Shown here: positions 1 to 8,900 of the stretch, one piece after another
Numbering within the stretch: the first letter of the stretch is position 1
Layout: each line of letters starts with the position of its first letter
NCBI RefSeq assembly: GCF_004331435.1
Contig: NZ_SJKA01000011.1
Span: forward strand, 124,001 to 188,000
DNA length: 64,000 nt
Direction: 5' to 3'
Source: Kribbella sindirgiensis
Lineage (GTDB): Bacteria; Actinomycetota; Actinomycetes; Propionibacteriales; Kribbellaceae
The notes under the pieces: model-generated
Seen by the model: the letters and a program-made list of their open reading frames with translations, nothing else
Told to the model about the DNA's origin: nothing
Database searches by the model: none
Position numbers and translations under genes: made by a program

Positions 1-1
1 G

Positions 2-739
2 ATGCCGCTGCCGCTCGGCGAGGTCCTGGACGGGTTCGACGAACTTGCGGACGGCAACGACCACTTCGAGTTCTACTGGTTCCCGCACACCGACATCGCC
101 CTCACCAAGCGGAACAACCGGGTCGGGCCCGGGGTCGGCGCCTCGCCGGTCGGCCGGGTCCGCGGCTGGATCGACGACGAGCTGCTGTCCAACAAGGTCT
201 TCGAGCTGACCAACCGCCTCGCGGTCCGGCGGCCGGGGATGGTGCCACGGATCAACCAGCTCGCCTCGCGTGCGCTGTCGGCCCGGGAGTACGTCGACGC
301 GTCGTCCAAGGTGTTCTGTTCCGAGCGCAACGTGATCTTCCGCGAGTCGGAGTACGCCGTACCGCGGGAGCACGTCGTCGACGTGATCCGCCGGCTGCGG
401 GAGTGGATCGACGCGTCGGGGTCGCGGATCCCGTTCCCGATCGAGGTCCGGGTCGCCGCGCCGGACGACATCTGGCTGTCCACGGCGTCCGGGCGCGCGA
501 CGGCGTACGTCGCGATCCACCAGTACCACCGGCTGCCGCACGACCCGTACTTCCGGGCCTTCGAGAACATCGTCGCCGACTACGACGGGCGGCCGCACTG
601 GGGCAAGCTGCACACGCTCACCGCGGACGACCTGCGCGGCCGGTACCCGCACTTCGACGACTTCCTCGCGGTCCGCGACCGGCTGGATCCGCAGCGGACG
701 TTCGATAACGTCTACACCCAGCAGGTCTTCGGGCACTAG
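2..739 (+). CDS. FAD-linked oxidase, C-terminal ALO domain (5' partial)
   Basis: Only the C-terminal part (about 245 residues) lies in the window; the reading frame is open at the left edge, so the ATG at 2 is probably internal. The sequence resembles the D-arabinono-1,4-lactone oxidase (ALO) domain of VAO/p-cresol-methylhydroxylase-type flavoproteins, including the HWGK segment near residue 200 and the closing RLDPQRTFDNVYTQQVFG stretch. Such enzymes oxidise sugar lactones or alditols using FAD bound by an N-terminal PCMH domain, which is not visible here. The next gene starts 9 bases downstream on the same strand. Confidence 0.8.
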   Translation: MPLPLGEVLDGFDELADGNDHFEFYWFPHTDIALTKRNNRVGPGVGASPVGRVRGWIDDELLSNKVFELTNRLAVRRPGMVPRINQLASRALSAREYVDASSKVFCSERNVIFRESEYAVPREHVVDVIRRLREWIDASGSRIPFPIEVRVAAPDDIWLSTASGRATAYVAIHQYHRLPHDPYFRAFENIVADYDGRPHWGKLHTLTADDLRGRYPHFDDFLAVRDRLDPQRTFDNVYTQQVFGH

Positions 740-748
740 CCTGCGGGG

Positions 749-1462
749 ATGAGCACTCTCGAACCGGTCGTCGAGGACTGGCAGAAGGCGCTGGCCGTGG
801 TCGCGCACCCGGACGACCTGGAATTCGGTACGGCGGCCGCGATCGCGCGCTGGACCGGACAGGGCAAGCAGATCGTGTACTGCCTGCTGACCTCCGGCGA
901 GGCGGGGATCGACGGCGTCGACCCGGCCGAGTGCGGCCCGCTGCGCGAGGCCGAGCAGATCGAGTCGTCCCGGATCGTCGGCGTCTCCGCGGTCGAGTTC
1001 CTCGGCCAGCCCGACGGCACCATCGAGTACGGGGTCGCGCTCCGCCGCGTGATCGCCGCCGCGATCCGCCGGCACCAGCCGGAGATCGTCATCACGAACA
1101 ACTTCCGCGACACCTGGGACGGCGACGTCGCCCTGAACCAGTCCGACCACATCAACACCGGTCGCGCCACGCTCGACGCGGTCCGGGACGCCGCGAACCG
1201 GTGGATCTTTCCTGACGCCGGCGACAAGTGGGACGGCGTACGGCAGGTGTGGGCAGCCGGATCACCCGACTCCCGGCACGGGGTGGATACCACCGACACG
1301 TTCGAGATCGGAGTGCAGTCGCTGAAGGCGCACAAGGCCTACATCGACGGCCTGAACTGGCCACACTTCGACCCGCAGGAGTTCCTCGAAGGCACCTCGC
1401 GCCCGGCCGGTGCGCTGCTGGGCACGAAGTACGGCGCGCGGTTCGAGGTCTTCACTCCTTGA
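749..1462 (+). CDS. PIG-L/LmbE family deacetylase
   Basis: A 237-residue protein of the PIG-L (LmbE) zinc deacetylase family, which in actinobacteria includes MshB and Mca of mycothiol metabolism. The metal-binding AHPDD motif is at residues 19-23 and a later His (SDH, about residue 134) fits the third zinc ligand. Family members remove N-acetyl groups from GlcNAc-type sugars or cleave amides; the substrate cannot be read from the sequence. It lies 9 bases after the ALO oxidase gene and may be co-transcribed with it. Its 3' end overlaps the end of a possible short minus-strand ORF. Confidence 0.85.
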   Translation: MSTLEPVVEDWQKALAVVAHPDDLEFGTAAAIARWTGQGKQIVYCLLTSGEAGIDGVDPAECGPLREAEQIESSRIVGVSAVEFLGQPDGTIEYGVALRRVIAAAIRRHQPEIVITNNFRDTWDGDVALNQSDHINTGRATLDAVRDAANRWIFPDAGDKWDGVRQVWAAGSPDSRHGVDTTDTFEIGVQSLKAHKAYIDGLNWPHFDPQEFLEGTSRPAGALLGTKYGARFEVFTP

Positions 1463-1616
1463 GGTAGGCCTGCAGGTGCGGCGGCCCCGGCTTCGGCCGC
1501 CGCGGCTCGCGATCGCCGGCGGTGCCCGGGCCGGGCGGATTGTTCGGACCGACCCAGGAACGGACCAGCGCACGGCCGCCCCAAGTGTCCCGTGAGTACC
1601 AGATATCTGCGGTCAG
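1452..1616 (-). CDS. Possible 54-residue ORF, CTG start overlapping upstream stop
   Basis: Directly behind the alpha/beta hydrolase gene an open frame continues for 54 codons with a strong G/C third-position bias, unlike non-coding DNA. There is no ATG, GTG or TTG in frame after the last upstream stop. A CTG codon overlaps the hydrolase TGA (CTGA), which could allow coupled re-initiation. The product would be basic and proline-rich (SWVGPNNPPGPG near residues 20-31; ending HLQAYLKE). I do not recognise it. It could equally be the remnant 3' end of a lost gene. Its stop falls inside the end of the convergent PIG-L gene. Confidence 0.3.
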   Translation of the reverse strand: MTADIWYSRDTWGGRALVRSWVGPNNPPGPGTAGDREPRRPKPGPPHLQAYLKE

Positions 1617-2542
1617 CGAAGTGCGTTGACGGCGGCTGCCACCTCAGTGGGGTTGGAGATCGGGGTGAGGTGGTTCGCGTTCGGGATCAGCGTCGGCGCG
1701 GGGGCGCCGATGCGGGTCGCGGTCTCGGCCGGGTTGCCGCCGTTCATGTCGTCGGCGCCGAAAACGACCGCTTTGGGAATCTTCAGAGCGCTCAGCTTCG
1801 CGAGCCGCTCGGGCGCGACCGCGGGGATGCCGTGCGCGGTCATCTGCCAGACCGCCTTCTCGGCGCCAGGCTGCCGGAACGGACGGGTCCAATCGTCGAC
1901 CACCATCTCCGGGCAGTCGGGGGAGCAGACATCGCGGTAGATCTTCTTCAGCAGCCAGCCCTGATCGAGCACCAGCCGGAACAGCGACGTCCGGTACGGC
2001 GGGACGATCAGCCACCGCGGCGGCCCGGCCTGCCCACCCGGCAACGGCAGCCCGTCGCCGTCGAGGAACATGATCCCGCCGATCCGCTCCGGCGCCTCCA
2101 GCGTCGCCTCGGCCGCGATTCCGGCGCCGAGCGAATGCCCGACCAGGATCGGCCGCGGCTCACCCGGCCCACCGAGGTGCATCGCGTCCAGGAACCCGAG
2201 CAGTTGCGCCGCGAGATGCTCGACCGTGTACGGCGCCTTGCGCTCGGAGTACCCGTAGCCGGTGATGTCGTACGCGTACACGCGATGGTTGGTAGCGAGC
2301 AGCGGTACCAGCCGTGACCACGTGTCGACAGACTCCACTGACCCGTGCACGAGTACGACCGGTGTTCCCGACGTACCCCAGGTGTCGTAGCGGGTGTTGA
2401 CGTCGCCGGCCTGCACGTACTTGAGGCCGGGTGGCGGTGCGGCGGTCCCGCTGGTGACGAGGTTGTAGCCGAGAGATGCCGCGGTGACGACCAGCCAGAG
2501 CCCGAGAAGTCCCAAGAACCCCCGCCACAGGAACCGTTTCAC
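1613..2542 (-). CDS. alpha/beta hydrolase with N-terminal membrane anchor
   Basis: A 309-residue alpha/beta-hydrolase-fold protein. One hydrophobic segment (residues about 8-28) probably anchors or exports it, so it likely acts at the outer membrane face. HGSVESVDTW at 66-75 provides the oxyanion-hole region, GHSLGAG around Ser137 is the nucleophile elbow, a GADD segment near residue 260 may hold the acid, and NANHLTPI near 290 the catalytic His. The substrate is unknown. A short coding-like frame overlaps its stop codon; the next minus-strand gene upstream begins 26 bases away. Confidence 0.8.
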   Translation of the reverse strand: MKRFLWRGFLGLLGLWLVVTAASLGYNLVTSGTAAPPPGLKYVQAGDVNTRYDTWGTSGTPVVLVHGSVESVDTWSRLVPLLATNHRVYAYDITGYGYSERKAPYTVEHLAAQLLGFLDAMHLGGPGEPRPILVGHSLGAGIAAEATLEAPERIGGIMFLDGDGLPLPGGQAGPPRWLIVPPYRTSLFRLVLDQGWLLKKIYRDVCSPDCPEMVVDDWTRPFRQPGAEKAVWQMTAHGIPAVAPERLAKLSALKIPKAVVFGADDMNGGNPAETATRIGAPAPTLIPNANHLTPISNPTEVAAAVNALR

Positions 2543-2567
2543 AGCCCCTAGTTTCGCAGGCCCGCCT

Positions 2568-3104
2568 TCACAGCTGGAGGATGCGCTGGGACTCGGTGAG
2601 GACCGCGGGGGAGGCGAGGGACTGCCAGCGCGGGATCTGTTCCTGGAGGAACGGGCGCAGCTTGAGCGCTCGCTTGGTGTCGTGGTCGAGGACGTCGAGC
2701 TCGTTCACGATGGTCAGGTCGACGAAGTCGCGGAGGTCCTCGGTGCCGAGCTCCTCGGACGTGCCGGTGAAGCGGTCCGTCACGGTGCGGTGCTCGGCGA
2801 GGTCGCGCCAGGTGGTCTCCCGGTCGCAGGCGCCGTACCGGTAGACGATCAGCTCGGCCTCGGTGCCGATCACCGACTCCAGGACCGGGCGCTCGGTCTG
2901 CCAGTCGAAGAGGTGGGTCGGGAAGCCGTCGGTCCCGTACGCCGCGTGGGCGAGGCCGGCCAGCACCAGGTCGTCGGGCGCGCCGAGCGAGCTGAGGCGC
3001 TTGGCCACGCGATGCAGGTGGACGTACAGGCTGCCGCCCGCATGATCGATCTCGTCGGCGCCGCGCACCAGCAGCAGCGAACCCAAGTCCTGGAAAGTGC
3101 TCAT
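2568..3104 (-). CDS. DUF6817-like protein
   Basis: A 178-residue protein. I chose the ATG at 3104 because an AAGGGG ribosome-binding site precedes it; a longer frame to 3212 is glycine-rich, unlike the family, and lacks such a site. The N-terminal half (DEIDHAGGSLYVHLHRVAKRL and LAGLAHAAYGTDGF) has spaced His and Asp residues reminiscent of HD-type metal hydrolases and matches what I recall of DUF6817 proteins. No reaction is known to me. It is followed by the alpha/beta hydrolase gene and preceded by a 571-base gap carrying large hairpins. Confidence 0.65.
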   Translation of the reverse strand: MSTFQDLGSLLLVRGADEIDHAGGSLYVHLHRVAKRLSSLGAPDDLVLAGLAHAAYGTDGFPTHLFDWQTERPVLESVIGTEAELIVYRYGACDRETTWRDLAEHRTVTDRFTGTSEELGTEDLRDFVDLTIVNELDVLDHDTKRALKLRPFLQEQIPRWQSLASPAVLTESQRILQL

Positions 3105-3396
3105 CTGACCCCTTCTCACCCCGGAGCGGCCAAACCCCTCGACCAGACCAAGGCCCACCGACCCGGCCCAGGTCACCCACGGTAAGGCCAACCCACCGCC
3201 CCCGCCCACCACTCCGGCGTGCCGTTTGAGTCACATCCCGTTCTCCACAGGCCCGGTGCACAGGAACTCGTGTGGCTGGACAGCAAATAACCTGTTCAAC
3301 GCATCCACCACGCGGGTGCACCCCCGGTTCTCGCGCGCGCCGCCGCCATGTCGTCCCAGTTGTTGCAGTGGGCAACGGGTACAGCTTCAGTAATTC

Positions 3397-3441
3397 CAGA
3401 ACCCGCCCGCAACCACCTCACACAGTTGCGGACGGGTTCTG
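3397..3441 (-). repeat. 17-bp inverted repeat
   Basis: Arms 3397-3413 and 3425-3441 are complementary at 16 of 17 positions around an 11-base loop. The single mismatch becomes a G:U pair if the minus strand is the RNA. It lies 4 bases from the large hairpin element at 3446-3612, on the side transcribed later from the minus strand. Confidence 0.7.
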
Positions 3442-3445
3442 AATG

Positions 3446-3612
3446 AGGGTCCTGTCTGGTGATCCATCGCCTACTGCGGGGCACTCGGCACGGCACCTCG
3501 CCGCACGGGTGCAAAGGCCACGATGCTCCGCATCGAGACCTTCGCCCCCGCACGCCGATGCACCGCACCGAGCACCTCCTCGCTACGGCGCTGGATCACC
3601 AGACAGGACCCT
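3446..3612 (-). repeat. Structured repeat element, copy 1
   Basis: Perfect 21-bp terminal arms (3446-3466 and 3592-3612) enclose a 123-nt core (3468-3590) that is 122/123 identical to 16180-16302. The core is itself self-complementary: on the minus strand about 37 pairs form on each side of an inner GATGC/GCATC hairpin. The regularly spaced CA/TG mismatches of the plus strand become tandem U:G and G:U pairs. It begins 63 bases after the stop of the minus-strand gene 3676-4119, so it would sit in that transcript's 3' region. There is no U-tract. Confidence 0.85.
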
Positions 3613-3675
3613 GCCCGTGGCTGATCAGGGAAGGTGACCGACCACGGGAGCCTGTTGTCGGGATCAGGCGGGTGC

Positions 3676-4119
3676 TCAGTCGAGGTCGGCGAGGGCCTTG
3701 CGGGCTGCTTCCAGTTCGGCCTCGAGGGCGGCGACCTTGGCGGCCTGCTGGGAGCGGGCCTCCTCGATGACCTCGTCGATCGGGGTCGACAGGTCCTCGT
3801 GCAGCTCCTTGGCCGCCCGCGACACCGCGGCCGCGGCGACGGCCAGGTCGCGCGCCAGGTACGTCGTGCCCTGCTTCAGCTCGGCGCGCCACTCACCGTC
3901 CGCCGTCCCGGTGACGGTCAGCGTCAGCTCGATGGTCTTCGTCTTCTTGCTCGCGGCCTTCTTCGCCGGCGCCTTCTTCGGCTTCACGGCCTCAGCGGAC
4001 GCGGCCGGCTCGGCCGGTGCCGGCGTGGTGGATTCGGGGGCGGCCGTCGACAGGTTGACCGGGTCGGGAGTGTCGGCGAGGTCGGACGGCGTCTCAACTG
4101 CCAGAGTGTCTACAGTCAT
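3676..4119 (-). CDS. Lys/Ala/Pro-rich small protein, DUF6319-like
   Basis: 147 residues, start at 4119 behind a GAAGGAG site; the longer frame to 4314 reads through non-coding-like sequence. Residues about 30-60 form an Ala/Pro/Lys-rich linker (KPKKAPAKKAASKK), followed by a compact domain (TIELTLTVTGTADGEWRAELKQG) and a C-terminal Ala/Glu-rich coiled-coil-like helix (AAKVAALEAELEAARKAL). The layout matches my memory of DUF6319 proteins of Streptomyces and relatives. The basic linker suggests nucleic-acid contact, but this is inference. The gene is monocistronic by position. Confidence 0.65.
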   Translation of the reverse strand: MTVDTLAVETPSDLADTPDPVNLSTAAPESTTPAPAEPAASAEAVKPKKAPAKKAASKKTKTIELTLTVTGTADGEWRAELKQGTTYLARDLAVAAAAVSRAAKELHEDLSTPIDEVIEEARSQQAAKVAALEAELEAARKALADLD

Positions 4120-4207
4120 CGTTGCGGCGATCTCCTTCGGGAACTGACGCGGGACGACCATTAGAACACATGTTCGATTAACACGCCAACCAGCCTGCGC
4201 AGGAAGT

Positions 4208-4438
4208 GTGATGTCACAGGACATCGGTCTAGGTACCGGCTGGATCCTGGTCACTGCCAACAGCGCAGTCGCCGGAACGGTCGCCGCACGCTCCGACGTC
4301 GTCCACGGGTTCAATGTGGCCGGCGTCGGAGCGGCGGGCGTCCTGTGTGTTGCCGCAGCGGCTGTCTACGCGGTCGTCTCGGAGCGGTCGCCGGACCACT
4401 CGAGGTGGAAGCTGCCCTCGCGGTCCACGCGCTTGTAG
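4208..4438 (+). CDS. Possible small membrane protein
   Basis: A 76-codon frame fills most of the gap between two minus-strand genes. AGGAAG at 4201-4206 precedes a GTG at 4208 and an ATG at 4211. Residues about 30-58 (VVHGFNVAGVGAAGVLCVAAAAVYAVV) read as one membrane helix with good codon bias. The last 24 codons overlap the 3' end of 6-phosphogluconate dehydrogenase in antisense. No family recognised; it may be fortuitous, since the promoter of the minus-strand gene at 4119 must also lie here. Confidence 0.35.
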   Translation: MMSQDIGLGTGWILVTANSAVAGTVAARSDVVHGFNVAGVGAAGVLCVAAAAVYAVVSERSPDHSRWKLPSRSTRL

Positions 4439-5805
4439 GTGTGGGCGCCGAACAGGTCGCGGAGACCCTGGATCAGGGCAGCCGGCAGCCGCTCGGCGCG
4501 CAGACCGTCGTAGTACGACAGGGCCGCGGAGAACCCCGGAGCCGGTACGCCGATGGTTGCCGCGGTGGCCACCACTCGGCGCCACGCGTCCTGGCCGCTC
4601 GCGACCGCATCGCGGAAGTAGTCGTCGACCAGCAGTGACGGCAGCTCCGGGTTGCGGTCGTACGCCTCCTTGATGCGGTCCAGGAACCGCGCGCGGATGA
4701 TGCAGCCGCCGCGCCAGATCGTCGCCATCGCGCCGAGGTCGATGTTCCAGCCGTACTCGTCGCTGGCTGCCCGGATCGCGTCGAAGCCCTGCGCGTACGC
4801 GACCAGCTTCGACGAGTACAGCGCGTGCCGTACGTCGTCGATGAACGCGTCCCGGTCGACGTCCGCCTTCACGTCCCCGGGCCCGGGCAGTACGCCGGCC
4901 GCGGCCTCCCGCCGTACGACGTCACCGGACAGCGACCGCGCGAACACCGCCTCGGCCATACCGCTGACCGGGATGCCCAGGTCGAGCGCGGACTGCACGG
5001 TCCAGCGGCCGGTGCCCTTCTGCTCGGCCTGGTCGAGGACGATGTCGACGAACGCGCCGCCCGTGGTCGGATCGGTCTGGCTGAGGACCTCGGCGGTGAT
5101 CTCGATCAGGAACGACTCGAGGTCGCCGGTGTTCCAGTCCCGGAACACCTCCGCGAGCTCCGCCGGGGACAGGCCGAGCGCGTGCCGGAGCAGGTCGTAG
5201 GCCTCTGCGATCAGCTGCATGTCGGCGTACTCGATGCCGTTGTGCAGCATCTTCACGAAGTGGCCGGCGCCGTCCGGGCCGACGTGCACGCAGCACGGCT
5301 CGCCGTTCACGTGCGCGGAGATCTTGGTCAGCATCGGCTCCAGCGCCGCGTACGACTCGGGGGAGCCGCCGGGCATGATGCTCGGGCCGTTCAGCGCGCC
5401 CTCCTCGCCGCCGGACACGCCGCTGCCGACGAAGTGCAGACCCTTGTCGCGCAGCGCGGCCTCGCGGCGCCGGGTGTCGGCGAAGTGCGCGTTCCCCGCG
5501 TCGACGACGATGTCGCCCTCGGCGAGCAGCGGCACCAGTTCGTCGATGACCGCGTCGGTCGGGGCGCCGGCCTTGACCATGATGATCACCTTGCGCGGCT
5601 GCTCCAGCGACTCGACGAAGCCCGCCAGATCTGTCGAGGGGACGAACTCGCCCTCGGAGCCGAACTCCGCAACCAGTGCGTCGGTGCGGGCCTGGGAACG
5701 GTTGTGCAGGGCGACGCGGAACCCGTTGCGTGCGAGGTTCCGGGCGAGGTTGCGACCCATCACCGCGAGGCCGGTGACGCCGATCTGGGCTTTACCTGAA
5801 CTCAT
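4366..5805 (-). CDS. gnd: 6-phosphogluconate dehydrogenase, decarboxylating
   Basis: 479 residues, the full length of the long-chain enzyme. It oxidises and decarboxylates 6-phosphogluconate to ribulose 5-phosphate with NADP in the pentose phosphate pathway (cytosol). The N-terminal Rossmann motif GVTGLAVMGRNLARN is at 9-23. The substrate-binding GSGVSGGEEGALNGPSIMPGG, and the HNGIEYADMQLI helix with the catalytic Lys just before it (VKMLHNG), are intact. The all-helical C-terminal domain is complete. It is transcribed divergently from the secreted glycosidase at 5924. Confidence 0.96.
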   Translation of the reverse strand: MSSGKAQIGVTGLAVMGRNLARNLARNGFRVALHNRSQARTDALVAEFGSEGEFVPSTDLAGFVESLEQPRKVIIMVKAGAPTDAVIDELVPLLAEGDIVVDAGNAHFADTRRREAALRDKGLHFVGSGVSGGEEGALNGPSIMPGGSPESYAALEPMLTKISAHVNGEPCCVHVGPDGAGHFVKMLHNGIEYADMQLIAEAYDLLRHALGLSPAELAEVFRDWNTGDLESFLIEITAEVLSQTDPTTGGAFVDIVLDQAEQKGTGRWTVQSALDLGIPVSGMAEAVFARSLSGDVVRREAAAGVLPGPGDVKADVDRDAFIDDVRHALYSSKLVAYAQGFDAIRAASDEYGWNIDLGAMATIWRGGCIIRARFLDRIKEAYDRNPELPSLLVDDYFRDAVASGQDAWRRVVATAATIGVPAPGFSAALSYYDGLRAERLPAALIQGLRDLFGAHTYKRVDREGSFHLEWSGDRSETTA

Positions 5806-5923
5806 CGAATCTCCCGCAGTCTCAAGTTGTGTGCGGGGTCCAGTCTGCCTGAGGCCTTCTCAACCGCAAACATCGGTGGTAGACATCTCAGAAATCGATT
5901 TCCCATCACGGAGGAATCCGCCC

Positions 5924-8900
5924 ATGCTCCGTCGTGCTGTCGTTCTGCTGATGTCAAGCGTGCTGTTGCTGACCGGTGCGGCACCGGCCTCGGCCGGTAC
6001 CGCCGAAGGTGCCAACGGTCCGGTCGGCTGGGAGGTGTACCGGAACCTGGACCGGTTGCCTGAGCTGCAGACCGGCGTACGCACGAAGCAGTTCTCCAGT
6101 TTCGGCCGCGACGGCACCAACAACGACGGCTTCGACGGCACCTACTCCTGTCTGCGTACGTCGGACGCGGGCTGCGTGATCGCCGAGGACAGCGGCCCCG
6201 GTGAGGTCGCCTCGATCTGGTTCACGCGCGACGAGGGCAACGTCACCAAGACCGGAACGATCACCGTCGAACTCGACGGCAAGCAGGTCCTGCACGGCTC
6301 GCTGCAGGACATCGTCGACGGCAAGCTCGGCGCGCCGTTCAGCTATCCGCTGGTTGCGAACGGCGTCCAGACCAGCGGCGGCGTCTACATCCGCGTCCCG
6401 ATGCCGTACCGCTCGTCGATGCGGATCACCACGCAGACGAACCCGTACTTCTACCACGTCGACTACCGCGAGTTCCCGGACGCGAACGGCGTACAGACGT
6501 TCGACCCGAGCGACAAGGCCGAGGACGTGCTTGCCCTGCTCAACGCGGCCGGTACGAAGGACCCCAAGCCCGCACGGCCCGACGCGCGGACCACGAAGAC
6601 GCCGGTGAACCTTGCCCCAGGCAAACAGTTGACGCTGGCCGACACCCGCGGTGCCGGTGAGCTCAGCGCGCTGCGGCTGAGGCTGCCCGACCTGGTCGGG
6701 CTCGATCTGAAGAGCCTCGCCGATGACGGTCGGGCGTTCCTCGGCGGCAGTACGTTCACGATGAAGATCGACCCGGCCAACACGGGCGTGAAGCTGACGC
6801 GCCGGATGGATCTGCGGATCGGCAACCAGCGCGCGAAGATCCTCGTCGACGGCGCACCCGCGGGCGAGTGGGCACCGTTGAAGGCACAGGGCGCGCAGTG
6901 GTACGACCAGTCCGTCGATCTCCCGGCCGCGTTGACGGCGGGCAAGTCGCAGATCACCATCACCAACGAGTTCGTCTCGTCCGACCTGGACTTCAACGAG
7001 TTCGCGTACTGGGTGGACTCCGGTGACAAGCTCGATGTCGGCCCCAACCACGTCGCCGACGAGCAGGCCCACGGGTACGCGATCACCCAGCAGAACTGGA
7101 GTGGCGAGCACGCCATGTCGTACGCCGCCACGGACGAGGACGCCGCCCGCGTCAAACCGTCCGACACGCTCCTGGCGGGTGTCCGGGTGCAGGTGACGAT
7201 CGACGGCCAGAAGCGCGTCGACGCCCCGCTTGGCGAGTTCTTCGGCTCCGGCCTGGGCGAGAACCCGGTCCGCTCACTCTTCTTCGCCATGGATCCCGAC
7301 GGCTGGTACTCCTCCTGGTGGCCGATGCCGTACGCCGCGCGCGCCACGGTCACGCTGGTCAACAAGACGACGTACCCGTTGAAGGGGCAGGCCGAGGTGA
7401 CGTCGGCTCGCGATGCACGCAAGGCGGCCGACCTGGCGGCGGGCAAGGTCGGTTACTTCACCGCGATCTCGGCGCGCGGCGAGACCACGCAGGGCAGTGA
7501 CTGGACGTTCGCCGACGTGGCCGGCCGCGGCAAGTTCGTCGGCGTCTCGCAGACCATGGAGGGACTGCTTGCCGACGGCAACACTCGCGGGTACCTGGAG
7601 GGCGACGAGCGGGTGTCCGTCGACGGCGAGCGGACGCCGGCGATTCACGGCACCGGAACTGAGGACTACTACGAGTCCGGCTGGTACTTCAACGCCGGCA
7701 CGTACTCGACGCCGTTCCACGGCAACTCCGCGCACGAGGTGCGGGCCGGTGCCTGCATCATCGAGTGCGACGGTGCGTGGCGACTGCACATCACCGACTC
7801 GATCGGCTTTGAGAACCAGCTCGACTTCGGGATCGAGCACGGGCAGCAGGACGACCACCCGGCGATCTACGGCTCGACAGCGTTCCTGTACACCGCGTCG
7901 AAGTTCGGCGCGCGGGAGACCGACCGCGTCGACACCGGCTCGGCAAGCAGCCGTCAGCAGCACGGGTACGTCGACAACGGGACGCAGGCCGATCTCAGCG
8001 CGGTGTACGAAGGCGACCACGACAACATCACCCTGACGGACCAGGTCCGCTCCAGCACGCAACCGATCCGCTTCAGCGTCAAGATCGACCCAGCCAACCG
8101 GGGTGTCACGTTGCGGCGAACCAGTGATCAGAACAGTGCCGGGCAATCCGCGCAGGTGATTGTCAACGGCAAGGATTCGGGCACCTGGCTGCAACCACTC
8201 GGCAACACCCACCAACGCTGGCTGGACGACAACTACCAGCTACCTTCCTCCATCACCGCGGGCCGTGACCGCCTGACCATCGAACTCCGACCCACCGGTC
8301 CCGCCTGGACGGCCTCGTCGTACGTCGTCCAGTCGTTGACCGCGCCGTACGTCGACCGCCGCGCGCCAGGCACCGTGACGGGTCTTGCCGCCGCCGGCCG
8401 CTCCGACAACGCGATCAACGTGACGTGGTCCGATGTGGCCGATGAGAGTGGGGTCGCGTATTACAACGTCTACGGGGCGAAGGCCGGTGGAGCTGAGACG
8501 TTGCTGGGGACGAGCCCGCTGCCGGGGTTCCTGCACCGAGGCTTAGGGCTCGGTGAGACGTGGACGTACCGGGTGTCGGCGGTGGATCTGGCCGGGAACG
8601 CCGGGCCGAAGTCGGCTGCCGTGCAGGCGACCAGCGGGCGGACGTTGCGGGTCGAGGGCGAGTCGATGCTGCCGCCGGTGTCGTCGACGGTCGCGGTGGA
8701 TCCGCAGGGGAACTGCTGCGGGGTCAGCTGGTCAGGCGGTGCGCAGGCGTGGATCCACGGGACGAAGGCCGGTGACAAGACGGTGTTCGGGTTCAGCGTC
8801 CCGACGACCGGTTCGTACCAGTTGTCGACGGTGCTGACGAAGGCGGCCGACTACGGGACTGTCGACGTACAGGTGGACGGCCACGCGGCGGTCGGCTTCG

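Larger units (their letters stand above)
3105..3675. other. Gene-free stretch with two adjacent hairpins
   Basis: No convincing gene. Positions 3105-3396 presumably hold the promoter of the gene starting at 3104; I see no clear -35/-10 pair. Positions 3397-3612 contain a 17-bp hairpin and the large repeat hairpin listed separately. Positions 3613-3675 show only the region after the stop codon of the next minus-strand gene. Confidence 0.5.

Noticed and set aside
3468..3590. Open frames running through both copies of the structured repeat
   Set aside because: The same translated words appear in both copies only because the DNA is the same; frames differ at the borders, lack starts and ribosome sites, and the self-complementarity explains the conservation better.
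3446..3612. Integron attC site or group II intron
   Set aside because: No attC core sites or extrahelical-base pattern, no integrase, and the element is too short and lacks the domain V features of an intron.
5219..5923. N-terminal extension of the glycosidase frame by 235 codons
   Set aside because: This part is antisense to gnd; the signal peptide and GGAGGAAT site place the true start at 5924.
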